Source: Haloferax marinisediminis (GTDB taxonomy: Archaea; Halobacteriota; Halobacteria; Halobacteriales; Haloferacaceae). From it: a DNA stretch of 64,000 bases. Below, piece by piece: positions 25,802-34,263 of the stretch; the stretch's first letter is position 1, and the number at the start of each line of letters is the position of its first letter. A model generated the notes under the pieces. The model saw nothing but the letters and a program-made list of their open reading frames with translations. It was not told the DNA's origin and searched no databases. The translations under genes were made by a program, and so were the position numbers. The DNA lies in assembly GCF_009674585.1 (NCBI RefSeq), contig NZ_WKJP01000001.1, positions 2,666,001 to 2,730,000 on the forward strand, in the 5' to 3' direction.

Positions 25802-26635
25802 ATGGCAGATTCGTCTTCCGCACCGGCCGACGACCGAACGTCGCCGGACGCGGGTGCCGACGATGCGGTGTCCGAGGACGAACTCGAAGCCCTTCGCCGT
25901 GAGGTCGAAGAGAAGTACGACTTCGAAAACTTCGGCCCCGCAGATATGGCGAAGATGAGCGTCGAAGAGTGGGAAGCAGCGTTCGACCCGGACTCGTGGG
26001 TCGTCGGCGAAGAACTCCTCGACCGCGTCGAAGAAGAACTCCGATACCGGGTCGCAATCCGAGAGGTGTTCGCCGTGCTCGAACGCGTCACCGAAAACGG
26101 CGAGCCTCGAATCCTCGCGTACTCAGACGAAGGCTACGCAGTCGTCTATCCAGACGGCAGCGTCGAAGGCGAGGGGACGGTCCTCCGGGACGTGAAACCC
26201 ACCGTCGCACTCTGTTCGATGGACGACTTCGAGGTGAACAGCGCACCCGAGAACGTCCGTCTCCCCAGCCCTGACGAAGTTTCGCAGGGGACCGGCGACT
26301 TCGGGAACCGGATGCTCCAAATCGTCGCCTTCGGGCAGTTACTCGGCGGGGTCGCACTCATCGGTGCGTGGATTATCGTCCCGACGGTCCAGTCGATCGT
26401 CGCGCCAGTCGTCGGCTTTGGCTTCCTCCTCATCGGTCTCTTCCTCTTCGTCACTGTCGCGAACGCACGACTCTCCGACCGGTTCCGGTCTGAAGAGTAT
26501 CGTGACCGACTCCGCGCGATTGGCCTCGAAGACGGCGAACGGCCGGCGTTCGTCCCGTCGTTCGACGGCGACGCGGAGGTTCAGTCGCTGGTCGAAGGGC
26601 CAGACGGTGAACCCCTCAGTTCTGAGGGCTCGTAA
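25802..26635 (+). CDS. Acidic two-span membrane protein beside the halocyanin gene
   Basis: The 277-residue protein has an acidic N-terminus (MADSSSAPADDRTS), a soluble domain of about 150 residues with ERVTENGEPRILAYSDEGYAVVYP, then two membrane helices around QLLGGVALIGAWIIVPTVQ and VVGFGFLLIGLFLFVTVAN, and a soluble C-terminus. I chose the ATG that opens MADSSS; a longer frame upstream lacks coding character. No domain of known function is recognised (DUF7319 from memory). It is 84 bases ahead of the halocyanin gene, on the same strand, and probably belongs to the cytochrome b complex. Confidence 0.72.
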   Translation: MADSSSAPADDRTSPDAGADDAVSEDELEALRREVEEKYDFENFGPADMAKMSVEEWEAAFDPDSWVVGEELLDRVEEELRYRVAIREVFAVLERVTENGEPRILAYSDEGYAVVYPDGSVEGEGTVLRDVKPTVALCSMDDFEVNSAPENVRLPSPDEVSQGTGDFGNRMLQIVAFGQLLGGVALIGAWIIVPTVQSIVAPVVGFGFLLIGLFLFVTVANARLSDRFRSEEYRDRLRAIGLEDGERPAFVPSFDGDAEVQSLVEGPDGEPLSSEGS

Positions 26636-26687
26636 CTGCCCTCGTCGGATTGCGCTAATCCCCCTCCGTGGCGGCATAGTCGGTGGG

Positions 26688-26693
26688 TTTAAG
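26688..26693 (+). promoter_or_regulatory. TATA-like box before the halocyanin-cytochrome b operon
   Basis: TTTAAG lies about 29 bases before the halocyanin start at 26720, suggesting a leaderless transcript that reads through to the small membrane proteins. It makes a start of the operon here, rather than at 25802, possible. Confidence 0.45.
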
Positions 26694-26719
26694 CGCATCC
26701 CATCCTGACCAACGACCGT

Positions 26720-27373
26720 ATGAAAAGGCGGGAGTTTCTCCGAACGGCCGGCGGTACAGCAGCCGCCGCGACCGCTGCCGCCGGGACCGCCGCTGCTTCG
26801 CAGGAAGGCGGCGGTGGAGCGCAGGTTCAACCTGACTTCGGCGGTTGGCTCGACGGCGTCGACGGAGGCTACGCAGACCTCCGCGGCCAGAGCGAAGTGA
26901 CAGTCGAAGTTGGTGCCTCCGGCAACGGTGGGAATCTGGCGTTCGCCCCGGCCGGCATCTGGGTCGACCCCGGTACGACCGTGACGTGGGAATGGACTGG
27001 CGAAGGCGGCGGACACAACGTCAAGATGGAAGAAGGACCAGCAGGTCTCGACTCCGGTGCGCCCGTTGCTGAAGCCGGCACCACCTACGAGTACACCTTT
27101 GAAGAAGGTGACGCAGGCATTAGCAAGTACTTCTGTGAGCCACACAAGGCGCTGGGTATGCTCGGCGCCGTCGCCGTCGGCGGCGACGTGGCGACTGTCG
27201 AAGTCGGTGGCGGCGGCGGCGAAAAGGAACTCGAGGAACTCGGTGTTCCGATTCAGGCACACTGGGTCGGCGCGGCGACCATCCTCGGAATCATCGTCAC
27301 CGTCATCTACTCGTTCTTCATCTTGAAGTACGGCGAGTCCCCCAACACGGGTAACACTGGAGGTGGCGAATAA
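26720..27373 (+). CDS. Membrane-anchored halocyanin (blue copper protein)
   Basis: The 217-residue protein starts with a twin-arginine signal (MKRREFLRTAGGTAAAA) and carries a type I copper domain. The copper ligands are visible as H99 in GEGGGHNV and C139, H142 and M147 in FCEPHKALGM. A C-terminal membrane segment near residues 190-207 (ILGIIVTVIYSFFILK) anchors the protein, with the copper site outside the cell. It should carry electrons from the neighbouring cytochrome b complex. The stop overlaps the next start by one base. The copper domain is almost the same as that of the second halocyanin at 41041. Confidence 0.93.
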   Translation: MKRREFLRTAGGTAAAATAAAGTAAASQEGGGGAQVQPDFGGWLDGVDGGYADLRGQSEVTVEVGASGNGGNLAFAPAGIWVDPGTTVTWEWTGEGGGHNVKMEEGPAGLDSGAPVAEAGTTYEYTFEEGDAGISKYFCEPHKALGMLGAVAVGGDVATVEVGGGGGEKELEELGVPIQAHWVGAATILGIIVTVIYSFFILKYGESPNTGNTGGGE

Positions 27374-27759
27374 TGTCCTCGACCGGAAGCACATACGGCG
27401 ATATTCACCGATACGAACCGGCACGCGAGAGTACTGCGGCGGCCATCGCGATCGTCCTCTTGACGATTATCGAGGTCGTGTTCGTCTTCCTCTTCACCTA
27501 CGGATTCGTCTCCGGGTGGGGTCTGACGGACACGGGTAACATGTTCCTCGGTGGCATCCTCGCCGTCATCTTCGTGGACCTCGCGTTCATCCTCGCACTG
27601 TACCGCAAGGAGTTCCTTCCAGACGTCATGATCGTCAAGAAGCGACGTCGCAAGTGGGAAGACCTCTACGTCCGCGAGGAGGACGTCGACGGTGTCACGC
27701 TCGGTGACGGTGCGTGGGACCAGGTCAAGCGCGCGGTGTACCCCTACTACAAGCGATAA
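27373..27759 (+). CDS. Two-span membrane protein of the cytochrome b operon
   Basis: The 128-residue protein has two membrane helices (AAIAIVLLTIIEVVFVFLFTYGF and MFLGGILAVIFVDLAFILALY) followed by a basic stretch KKRRRKWEDLYV on the cytosolic side and a C-terminus ending VYPYYKR. It fits no known respiratory subunit (I recall DUF7318). It lies between halocyanin and cytochrome b with overlaps of one base and a gap of three bases, so a structural role in that complex is likely. Confidence 0.8.
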   Translation: MSSTGSTYGDIHRYEPARESTAAAIAIVLLTIIEVVFVFLFTYGFVSGWGLTDTGNMFLGGILAVIFVDLAFILALYRKEFLPDVMIVKKRRRKWEDLYVREEDVDGVTLGDGAWDQVKRAVYPYYKR

Positions 27760-27762
27760 ATC

Positions 27763-28557
27763 ATGAGTCTCGAACGCAAAGAAGAACACGACCACAAAGC
27801 CTGGATGAAGACGAAGGACCTCACGCCGATCGAGGCCACCTTCCTCACCACGCTCATCTGGCTGGATAAGCGACTTCGGATCGTCGACTACCTCGAACTT
27901 CTGGAGACACTCTACTACCGAGTGAACCTCCAGATGCCGAAGAGTCACACCGAGCAGTACAACCTCGACAACAAGTTCTGGTACTGGTACCCCCTGTACA
28001 CGCTGGGCTTGTTCTCGACGCTCGCGTACGTCGTCGCGGCGATTAGTGGCGCCCTCCTCGGGTTCTACTACTCCCCGGCGACGACCGGCGACCCGACGAC
28101 GGCATACAACAGTATCGAGTTCATCATGCGCGACCTTCAGTTCGGCTTCATGCTCCGTTCCGTCCACCGCTGGGCGGCACAGGTCATGGTCGCGGCAGTG
28201 TTCCTGCACATGCTCCGTGTCTACTTCACGGGGTCGTACAAGGAACCCCGCGAGCTGAACTGGCTCCTCGGCATCGTCCTGATCAGCCTGACGATGGTGT
28301 TCGGGTACACGGGATACCTTCTCCCGTGGGACCAGCTCGCCTTCTGGGCCGGTCAGATTGGCGTCGAGATGTCGCTGTCCGTCCCGCTCGCCGGTGAGTG
28401 GGTGGCACAGCTCCTGTTCGGCGGCTTCACGCTGAGTCAGGCGACGCTCCAGCGCATGTACATCCTTCACGTGTTCCTGCTCCCGTTCGTCGTGACGACA
28501 CTCATCGCGATTCACATCGGTATCGTGTGGGTGCAGGGCATCGCGGAGCCGCACTGA
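27763..28557 (+). CDS. Cytochrome b, N-terminal (haem-binding) half
   Basis: The 264-residue protein matches the cytochrome b6-type half of cytochrome b. Four main membrane helices are visible. Haem-ligand histidines occur in SVHRWAAQVMVAAVFLHMLRVY (helix B) and in ILHVFLLPFVVTTLIAIHIG (helix D), about 14 residues apart in each pair, as needed for two b haems. The loop sequence GYTGYLLPWDQLAFWA is also diagnostic. The second half is the next gene, 10 bases downstream, so the protein is split as in b6f complexes. Quinol oxidation and proton movement are the expected roles. Confidence 0.95.
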   Translation: MSLERKEEHDHKAWMKTKDLTPIEATFLTTLIWLDKRLRIVDYLELLETLYYRVNLQMPKSHTEQYNLDNKFWYWYPLYTLGLFSTLAYVVAAISGALLGFYYSPATTGDPTTAYNSIEFIMRDLQFGFMLRSVHRWAAQVMVAAVFLHMLRVYFTGSYKEPRELNWLLGIVLISLTMVFGYTGYLLPWDQLAFWAGQIGVEMSLSVPLAGEWVAQLLFGGFTLSQATLQRMYILHVFLLPFVVTTLIAIHIGIVWVQGIAEPH

Positions 28558-28567
28558 GGTGACAAAC

Positions 28568-29332
28568 ATGAGCGACAACGAACCCGAAAACAAGGAGATT
28601 CGCACCGACGGCACGGGCATCGTGGCCCCGGACAACGAGACGCCCACGTGGAGCGAGCGCAAGGCTCGCAAGACGGGGCTCTCCCGACTCACGTACGAGT
28701 ACTTCGAGCGTGCCCGTCGTGAAGACCAGGACCTCCGTATGGAGTCCGACTACGTCGAACGCGACGTGCTCGCGTTCCCGACGTGGCCGCACGAGACCGT
28801 CCGGAACCTCTCGATTGCGTCGTTCTTCGTCGGGATGATTCTGTTCCTCTCGGCGACGATGCCACCGCACATCGGCCCGCCGGCGAACCCATCGAGTACG
28901 CCGGCGATTATCCTGCCCGACTGGTACCTCTACTGGTCGTTCGGGCTGCTCAAGCTGAACCCGCTGAACCCCGAGCTCGCCATCCTCGGCGGCCAGAAGA
29001 TTATGGCCGACCGTACGTACGGTGTGCTCGCTAACGGTGTGGTCGTCGGCTTCATCGCCATCGTCCCCTTCCTCAACAAGGGGTCGGCCCGGCGTCCCGT
29101 CGAGCAACCGTTCTGGGCGGCAGTGGGTATCGCAGGCGTGGTCTTCGCGATGACCATTTCGCTGCTGGCAGTCAAGAACCTCATGCCGATGAACGTCGAC
29201 CTGCTGTTCGACCTGACGTTCCTCCTGCCCATCGTCTTCGGGACGGTCACCTACGCGGTGCTCAAGACGATGCGCGAGGGCTACATGTACAACCTCAACC
29301 GTCGCTACTACCGGCTTCGCCCGCCGAAGTAG
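28568..29332 (+). CDS. Cytochrome b, C-terminal half (PetD-like)
   Basis: The 254-residue protein completes cytochrome b. The quinol-oxidation site motif is PDWY in AIILPDWYLYWSFGLLKL, as in b6f and some bacterial complexes rather than the PEWY of mitochondria. Membrane helices follow, with NGVVVGFIAIVPFLNKGS and GIAGVVFAMTISLLAV. I use the ATG opening MSDNEPENK; a GTG 9 bases upstream belongs to a ribosome-binding-like GAGGTGA. A near-identical copy begins at the right end of the window. The complex lacks a Rieske gene in this cluster. Confidence 0.93.
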   Translation: MSDNEPENKEIRTDGTGIVAPDNETPTWSERKARKTGLSRLTYEYFERARREDQDLRMESDYVERDVLAFPTWPHETVRNLSIASFFVGMILFLSATMPPHIGPPANPSSTPAIILPDWYLYWSFGLLKLNPLNPELAILGGQKIMADRTYGVLANGVVVGFIAIVPFLNKGSARRPVEQPFWAAVGIAGVVFAMTISLLAVKNLMPMNVDLLFDLTFLLPIVFGTVTYAVLKTMREGYMYNLNRRYYRLRPPK

Positions 29333-29371
29333 AGCGGAACCACTACCAATCGTCCCTTCTTAGCGTACATA

Positions 29372-29779
29372 ATGACAGATAGCGATGCGACCAGTGGGCC
29401 TCACGACACCGGCGAGTCGGGAGGGAGCCAACGCGGCCGGCGCGGTCGGCGCGGGCGACGCGACATCGTCGTCCCGATGCGCCTCTACAAGACGATTACC
29501 GTCTTCTCGACGCTCATCGCCGTCGTCAGCGTCGTCCTCGGGTTCGTCTTCCTCGACGCCGCGACACTACAGGTGAGCGCCCTTCGTGCAGTTCTCTCGA
29601 ACGTCCTGAGCGTCGTCGGCATTGGTGTCGCCGACGGCTTGCTGAGTACGGTACTCGCGGTGTTCGGCCTGACAATCATCGCATTCGGTGCCGTCGTGTA
29701 CACCCTCGGGACGAGATTTAGGGCTCGCGGAATGGGAAAGTCTCAAGAGGACTCCGGCGAAGGTTCGAACAATGGCTGA
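29372..29779 (+). CDS. Two-span membrane protein of the cytochrome b operon
   Basis: The 135-residue protein has a charged N-terminus rich in Gly/Arg (GRRGRRGRRDIV), then two membrane helices (FSTLIAVVSVVLGFVFL and LAVFGLTIIAFGAVVYTLGT). It resembles uncharacterised haloarchaeal proteins (DUF7315 from memory). It is 39 bases after the cytochrome b half and overlaps the next gene by 8 bases. It is probably a small subunit of the same membrane complex, with no ligand motifs to say what it does. Confidence 0.76.
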   Translation: MTDSDATSGPHDTGESGGSQRGRRGRRGRRDIVVPMRLYKTITVFSTLIAVVSVVLGFVFLDAATLQVSALRAVLSNVLSVVGIGVADGLLSTVLAVFGLTIIAFGAVVYTLGTRFRARGMGKSQEDSGEGSNNG

Positions 29780-30053
29780 CGAATTCATCAAGGGGCTGGG
29801 CATCCTAACCGGCGCCGGTCTCGCGTGGCTGGTTCTCGCGTCGTGGTACCGGACGAGCAGCTTCGAGAGCACGAAACAGCTCATCGAACCACTGTCGGCG
29901 GGTGCGACCGAGGGTATCTTCAACATCATCGGCGTCACCCTGATGGACGCGTTCCTCTGGTTCGCGCTCCTGGGTGCGCTCACGTTCTGGGTCCTCATCC
30001 CGGCGGGCCACCAGATCATGTCCGCGCTCAAAGAACGCCGCAACGCGCAGTAA
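29772..30053 (+). CDS. Small two-span membrane protein of the cytochrome b operon
   Basis: The 93-residue protein has two membrane segments (LGILTGAGLAWLVLASW and LMDAFLWFALLGALTFWVLIPAG) and short loops. I place the start at the ATG of MADEFIKG, which overlaps the upstream gene by 8 bases. A longer in-frame start would cover most of the end of the upstream gene. It is another small membrane subunit candidate (I recall DUF7314). Confidence 0.76.
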   Translation: MADEFIKGLGILTGAGLAWLVLASWYRTSSFESTKQLIEPLSAGATEGIFNIIGVTLMDAFLWFALLGALTFWVLIPAGHQIMSALKERRNAQ

Positions 30054-30185
30054 ACCCTCACGCGCCCTCTCTTCTCGTCTCGCGAGAAATCATATAAAAA
30101 CCCCCACACGATAGCGGCCGCCACGTCCGACTCGTGCCGCGTCAGATTGGAAAAACTCTAATGAGTATCCCTCCGACGTTCCTGT

Positions 30186-30626
30186 ATGCAACCACTGCAG
30201 TTCCTCGTCCCACTCGACCAGTTGGCTGCGGTCGAACCGGTGATCCCCTTCGCGATACTCGCGCTCGTGCTGGCGAACTTCGCAACGCGATTCCTCGCAC
30301 ACCGGTCACACGTCAAGCAGGCTGAAGACGGTGCAGACGAACTCTCGCGCTACCTGCCGCACAGCATCACGTCCGGTGGACTGGTGCTCGTTTCGTTCGT
30401 CTTCTTGCTTTTCGAACCACACGGAGGGATGGTCATGTCCGTCCTCGTCGTCGGAATGTTCCTGACCGACTTCTTCGAGTTCGAGTCCCGCAACGTCGAA
30501 GCGCGCAACGACCGCCCACTCGAACGTCCGAACGGTGCGCTCACCGCCGCGGTCTTCGTGCTCCTGTACGCTGCGTACCAGAGCCTCTTTTTCCTCATCG
30601 AAGGCGCCTGGAACGTCGTCGTCTGA
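30186..30626 (+). CDS. Four-span membrane protein, last gene of the cytochrome b cluster
   Basis: The 146-residue protein has about four membrane segments: VIPFAILALVLANFATRFL, SGGLVLVSFVFLLFEPHGG, VMSVLVVGMFLTDFFEFE and AAVFVLLYAAYQSLFFLI. It starts 132 bases after the preceding gene, and an A/T-rich box (CATATAAAAAC, about 90 bases upstream) suggests that it may have its own promoter. The family is of unknown function (DUF7313 from memory). It ends the cluster and converges on the NAD-kinase-like gene. Confidence 0.75.
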   Translation: MQPLQFLVPLDQLAAVEPVIPFAILALVLANFATRFLAHRSHVKQAEDGADELSRYLPHSITSGGLVLVSFVFLLFEPHGGMVMSVLVVGMFLTDFFEFESRNVEARNDRPLERPNGALTAAVFVLLYAAYQSLFFLIEGAWNVVV

Positions 30627-30695
30627 GACGGTCTGGACGCCTCCGTTTTCTGCAACATCTCCGAGACCCGCTCGGTAGCATCACGAGGGACCCGA

Positions 30696-30760
30696 TTTTT
30701 TAGTCCCGAGCGCAGTCGCTCGTGAGCGACTGCAACGGCGACTCAGGAGCGGAAAAATAC
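30696..30760. terminator. Bidirectional terminator region
   Basis: Two genes converge here. A T-run (GATTTTTTAG) lies 70-75 bases after the stop of the membrane protein gene. A perfect palindrome follows, with ten-base arms GCAGTCGCTC and GAGCGACTGC around GT (30712-30733). An A-run (GGAAAAATAC) follows near 30752-30758, which is a T-run for the minus-strand gene. Haloarchaeal transcription stops at T-runs, so each T-run would serve one of the two genes. Confidence 0.5.
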
Positions 30761-30795
30761 GAGACAAGAGCGCCGTCCATCGACGGCCGCGCAGT

Positions 30796-31530
30796 TCAGT
30801 CGAGAAGCAGTTGGGCCGTCCCGTCGACGGTGACCAAGACGGGCTCGAACGGTGGAACCTCGCGGACGACGTCGTCGTCGATGACGAGTGAGACGGGTGC
30901 GTCGTCGCGTTCGACCGTAAGCCGAAGCGGTGGTTGGAACACCCACGTGTCGGTCCGCGTCGCGTACGGAGAGACGGGGACGACGGCCACACCGGCGTCC
31001 GGACCGACGACCGACCCGCCCGCCGCACGAGCGTACCCAGTACTCCCGAGCGGAGTGGCGACGACGACGCCATCCGCACGGAATTCGTCGACGGGCACCC
31101 ACTCGTCGGCGTCGGTCAGGTCGTCGTGGTCGGGCGAGACAGCGTGTTCCGACCGAGCGTGCGCGACGCCGTACTCCGAGATGTGCGCCGGTTCACTCGT
31201 GACGAGCATGGCGTCGAAGAGTGCGCGGCCCGCGTGGTCGCCATCGACGGAGACCGAGAGAATCGGGTGGTCGACGACGCGTCGCTCGCCTGCACGTATC
31301 GACGCGACGGCGTCTTCGAGGTGACGACGAGGCGTCGACCACGGCATCGAACAGTCGACGGGGACGACCGGAGCGTCCCACGGCGAGTCGAGTACGGCGT
31401 CAGAGAGTGACGACTCGCCGACTGCGACGACGGCGTCGGCAGTCGCAGTCTCGTCAGACGAGACGACGTCGGCACCCGCCGCTCGAATCGCCGCAGCGAC
31501 CGACTCGTCACCGACGACTGCAAATCTCAT
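30796..31530 (-). CDS. NAD kinase-like protein with an altered GGDG motif
   Basis: The 244-residue protein aligns with the ATP-NAD kinase family in its C-terminal part: ADGVVVATPLGSTGYARAAGGSVVGPD, where the TPxGST and AGG motifs are typical. The N-terminal nucleotide-binding motif GGDGT, needed for phosphate transfer, is replaced by VAVGESSLSDAV near residues 35-46. It may be a non-catalytic or changed-specificity paralogue. No neighbour gives a hint; it converges on the cytochrome cluster. Confidence 0.8.
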   Translation of the reverse strand: MRFAVVGDESVAAAIRAAGADVVSSDETATADAVVAVGESSLSDAVLDSPWDAPVVPVDCSMPWSTPRRHLEDAVASIRAGERRVVDHPILSVSVDGDHAGRALFDAMLVTSEPAHISEYGVAHARSEHAVSPDHDDLTDADEWVPVDEFRADGVVVATPLGSTGYARAAGGSVVGPDAGVAVVPVSPYATRTDTWVFQPPLRLTVERDDAPVSLVIDDDVVREVPPFEPVLVTVDGTAQLLLD

Positions 31531-31653
31531 CGTCGTCCACCTCCGGCGAGCCCGTAAGCATCGTGCCGTGCTACGCTGCCCCGAATAAAAGCCCTCGTGG
31601 TTCGGTCCGACCGTGAGACGGAACCGAGGAGTCGACCGTCTTCGCTGCCGGTC

Positions 31654-32961
31654 TCAGAACGGCCAGTCGCCGGTGACCTTCATCCCCTTCGCCTGGTCTT
31701 CGGCTTCGAGTGCCGCAGCGATATCCTCGGGTGCCGCGTGTGGAATCTCGCGGTCTGCGCGTGCGAGTTCGACCGTGAGTTCGGTCAGCAAGATTGCTTG
31801 CTCGCGGAGCGTCCGCGATTCGAGTTTCTCGATAGTGTCGGCGTGGGTGTGACCCCATCCGCGGCCGCGCCCTTTCTTCTCGCTGCCGACCATGTACGCC
31901 GGAACGCCGTGGGCGACGAAGGGCCAGTGGTCACTGTGCGGAAGTTGCTCGGGAATCGTCGAGATATCGTGGTCGAAGCGCTGTGCGACGGTCTGGGCGG
32001 CGTCTTCGAGTTCGTCGAAGCCGTGGGTGTGCAGGCGGAGCGTTCGTCCGGCGACGACGCCGTCGTTGTTGACGATTGCCTTGACGTTCGCTCGGTCTGC
32101 GCCCAGTCGCGTTGCTTCGTGTTCGGACCCGACGAGGCCGACTTCTTCTGCGCCGAAGCAGACGAATCGGACCCGTGTCTCCAGTTCGTCTTCGCGGGCA
32201 GCGAGTGCGCGGGCGAGTTCGACGACCATCGCGGTCCCTGCGCCGTTGTCCATCGCGCCTTCGGCGATGTCGTGTGCGTCGAGGTGACTCGTCACCAGTA
32301 CCTCCTCGTCGGTCTCGGGGCCGAGTTCGGCGTGGACGTTTCCGCTTTCGGCCTCGGGGGTCTCACAGGTGACTTCGATGGTGACCTCTTCTCCCTCGAA
32401 TCGACGGCCGAGGCGGGCGCCAACTTCCTTGCTCACGCCGACTGCAGGGATGTCACCGATGGGTGCATCGGCGGTTCCGACGCTCCCGGTGGGTGGGAGT
32501 TGGCCGGGGACGTGGTTCGCGAAAATGAAGCCCTCGGCACCGGATTGGACGGCGTAGTAGTACTTTTCGCGGCGGTGGATGAAGCGGTCGAAGTGGTCGG
32601 GAACGGTCGACGAGACGACGACGATTTTGCCCGAGAGGTCGCGGTCGAAGTCCTCGGGCAGTCCGTATCCGAGGTCGACGAGTTCACCGGAGACCGTCCT
32701 TGCGGGACTGCGCGGGAGCGCGATGCAGTCTTGGGTCGTGTTGTGCGCGACGATGGTGCTGTCGCCGCGTTCCCAGCCCTGAATCTCGAAGGGGTCGATG
32801 CGGGCGTTGCGCGCACCGACGGATTCGAGCGCGTCGCGCGTCACTTCCATCGCCTCGCGTTCACCGGGCGACCCTGCCATTCGGTTGCCGATGTCGACGA
32901 GCGTCTCGAGGTGTGACCATCCGACGTCGCTCGTGAACGTCTCGCTAATCCACTCAGTCAT
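31654..32961 (-). CDS. M28 family metallopeptidase (aminopeptidase-like)
   Basis: The 435-residue zinc peptidase has the M28 metal ligands: H in TSHLDAHDIAEGAMDNGAG (His and Asp), the catalytic and ligand glutamates in FGAEEVGLVGS, D in VNNDGVVAG, and H in GWGHTHADTIEKL. An N-terminal PA-like domain is inserted, around GKIVVVSSTVPDHF. The start is the ATG opening MTEWISETF; the longer frame upstream has no coding signal. There is no signal peptide, so it is cytosolic. It probably trims peptides for nutrition or turnover. Confidence 0.9.
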   Translation of the reverse strand: MTEWISETFTSDVGWSHLETLVDIGNRMAGSPGEREAMEVTRDALESVGARNARIDPFEIQGWERGDSTIVAHNTTQDCIALPRSPARTVSGELVDLGYGLPEDFDRDLSGKIVVVSSTVPDHFDRFIHRREKYYYAVQSGAEGFIFANHVPGQLPPTGSVGTADAPIGDIPAVGVSKEVGARLGRRFEGEEVTIEVTCETPEAESGNVHAELGPETDEEVLVTSHLDAHDIAEGAMDNGAGTAMVVELARALAAREDELETRVRFVCFGAEEVGLVGSEHEATRLGADRANVKAIVNNDGVVAGRTLRLHTHGFDELEDAAQTVAQRFDHDISTIPEQLPHSDHWPFVAHGVPAYMVGSEKKGRGRGWGHTHADTIEKLESRTLREQAILLTELTVELARADREIPHAAPEDIAAALEAEDQAKGMKVTGDWPF

Positions 32962-33096
32962 ACACAGAGGTGACGCGGGCCGAGGGTAATCGTTGCGATA
33001 GGCGTGCCCGCAGAACTGACCGCCGTCTCGATATTTACCACTCACGTGCTCCCGTGAACGGCAGGTTCAAGGGGCATCTATCACGTACTTTCATTC

Positions 33097-34263
33097 ATGA
33101 ACGACGTTCGAATCGCCGGGGTCGGACTGACCAAGTTCGGCAGTTCCCCCGAGCGAACGGGCCGCGATCTGTTCGCCGAGGCAGCACTCGCCGCCCGCGA
33201 CGAGGCCGGGCTCCCCCGCGAGGACTACGAGGAGATTCACTACGGGAACTTCATGGGTGAACTCGCAGAGGGGCAAGGCCACCAAGGTCCGGTCGTGGCC
33301 GAGGCCGCGGGACTCGAATGCCCAGCAACCCGCTACGAATCGGCGTGTGCCTCCGCGGGTGTCGCCTTCCGACAGGCCGTCCAGACGATTCGCGGCGGGG
33401 GTGCCGACGTCGTCCTCGTCGGCGGGATGGAACGGATGAACAACCTCGGCACGTCCGAGGTGACTCGCTCGCTCGCAATCGCGGCCGACGAGTTGTTCGA
33501 AGTCCGCGCAGGCGTCACGTTCCCGGGTGCGTACGCGCTCATGGCCCGGGCGTACTTCGACGAGTTCGGCGGTGACAACGAGGACCTCGCCCACATCGCA
33601 GTGAAGAACCACGCCAACGCGATGACGAACGAGTACGCACAGTTCCACCGTGAGATTACCGTCGAAGACGTCCTCGAAAGTCCCACCATCGCCGACCCAT
33701 TGACGCTCTACGACGCGTGTCCCATCACCGACGGTGCGAGTGCCGTCGTCCTCGTCAGCGGCGACTACGCGGATAAACACGACGTCGACGCCCCCGTTCG
33801 AGTCGCCGGGGCCGGACAGGGTGGCGACAAGGCCGCACTGCAGGACCGCGAGTACCTCGCCCAGACACCGGCGGCGACGAAAGCCGCAGAGATGGCATAC
33901 GCGGACGCCGCCATCACGCCCGACGACGTCGACGTGGCCGAAGTCCACGACTGCTTCACCATCGCCGAGGTGCTGGCACTCGAATCACTCGGGTTCTACG
34001 AGCCCGGTGAGGGTATCGGCGCGGCCGCACGGGGCGAGACGACCCGTGATGGTAACCTCCCCGTCAACCTCTCTGGCGGGTTGAAAGCGAAAGGACACCC
34101 AGTCGGTGCGACGGGAACTGCGCAGGTCGTCGAGATGACGAAACTCCTCCGCGGCGACCACGCGAACAGCGGTGCCATCCCGGACGCTCGCATCGGCGTC
34201 ACCCACAACGCGGGTGGAACCGTGGCGAGTGCTGTCGTCCACGTGCTGGAGGTGATGAACTGA
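33097..34263 (+). CDS. Thiolase family acyltransferase (acetyl-CoA acetyltransferase-like)
   Basis: The 388-residue protein is a thiolase of the SCP2/archaeal type. The active-site cysteine is in YESACASAGVAFRQ near residue 83. Histidines lie in VAEVHDCFTIAE and in the GHPVGATGTAQV motif near the C-terminus. In archaea, a thiolase of this type partners a DUF35 protein to form acetoacetyl-CoA for the mevalonate pathway; the DUF35 gene follows with a one-base overlap. The mevalonate role is therefore likely, and a fatty-acid-degradation role possible. Confidence 0.9.
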   Translation: MNDVRIAGVGLTKFGSSPERTGRDLFAEAALAARDEAGLPREDYEEIHYGNFMGELAEGQGHQGPVVAEAAGLECPATRYESACASAGVAFRQAVQTIRGGGADVVLVGGMERMNNLGTSEVTRSLAIAADELFEVRAGVTFPGAYALMARAYFDEFGGDNEDLAHIAVKNHANAMTNEYAQFHREITVEDVLESPTIADPLTLYDACPITDGASAVVLVSGDYADKHDVDAPVRVAGAGQGGDKAALQDREYLAQTPAATKAAEMAYADAAITPDDVDVAEVHDCFTIAEVLALESLGFYEPGEGIGAAARGETTRDGNLPVNLSGGLKAKGHPVGATGTAQVVEMTKLLRGDHANSGAIPDARIGVTHNAGGTVASAVVHVLEVMN

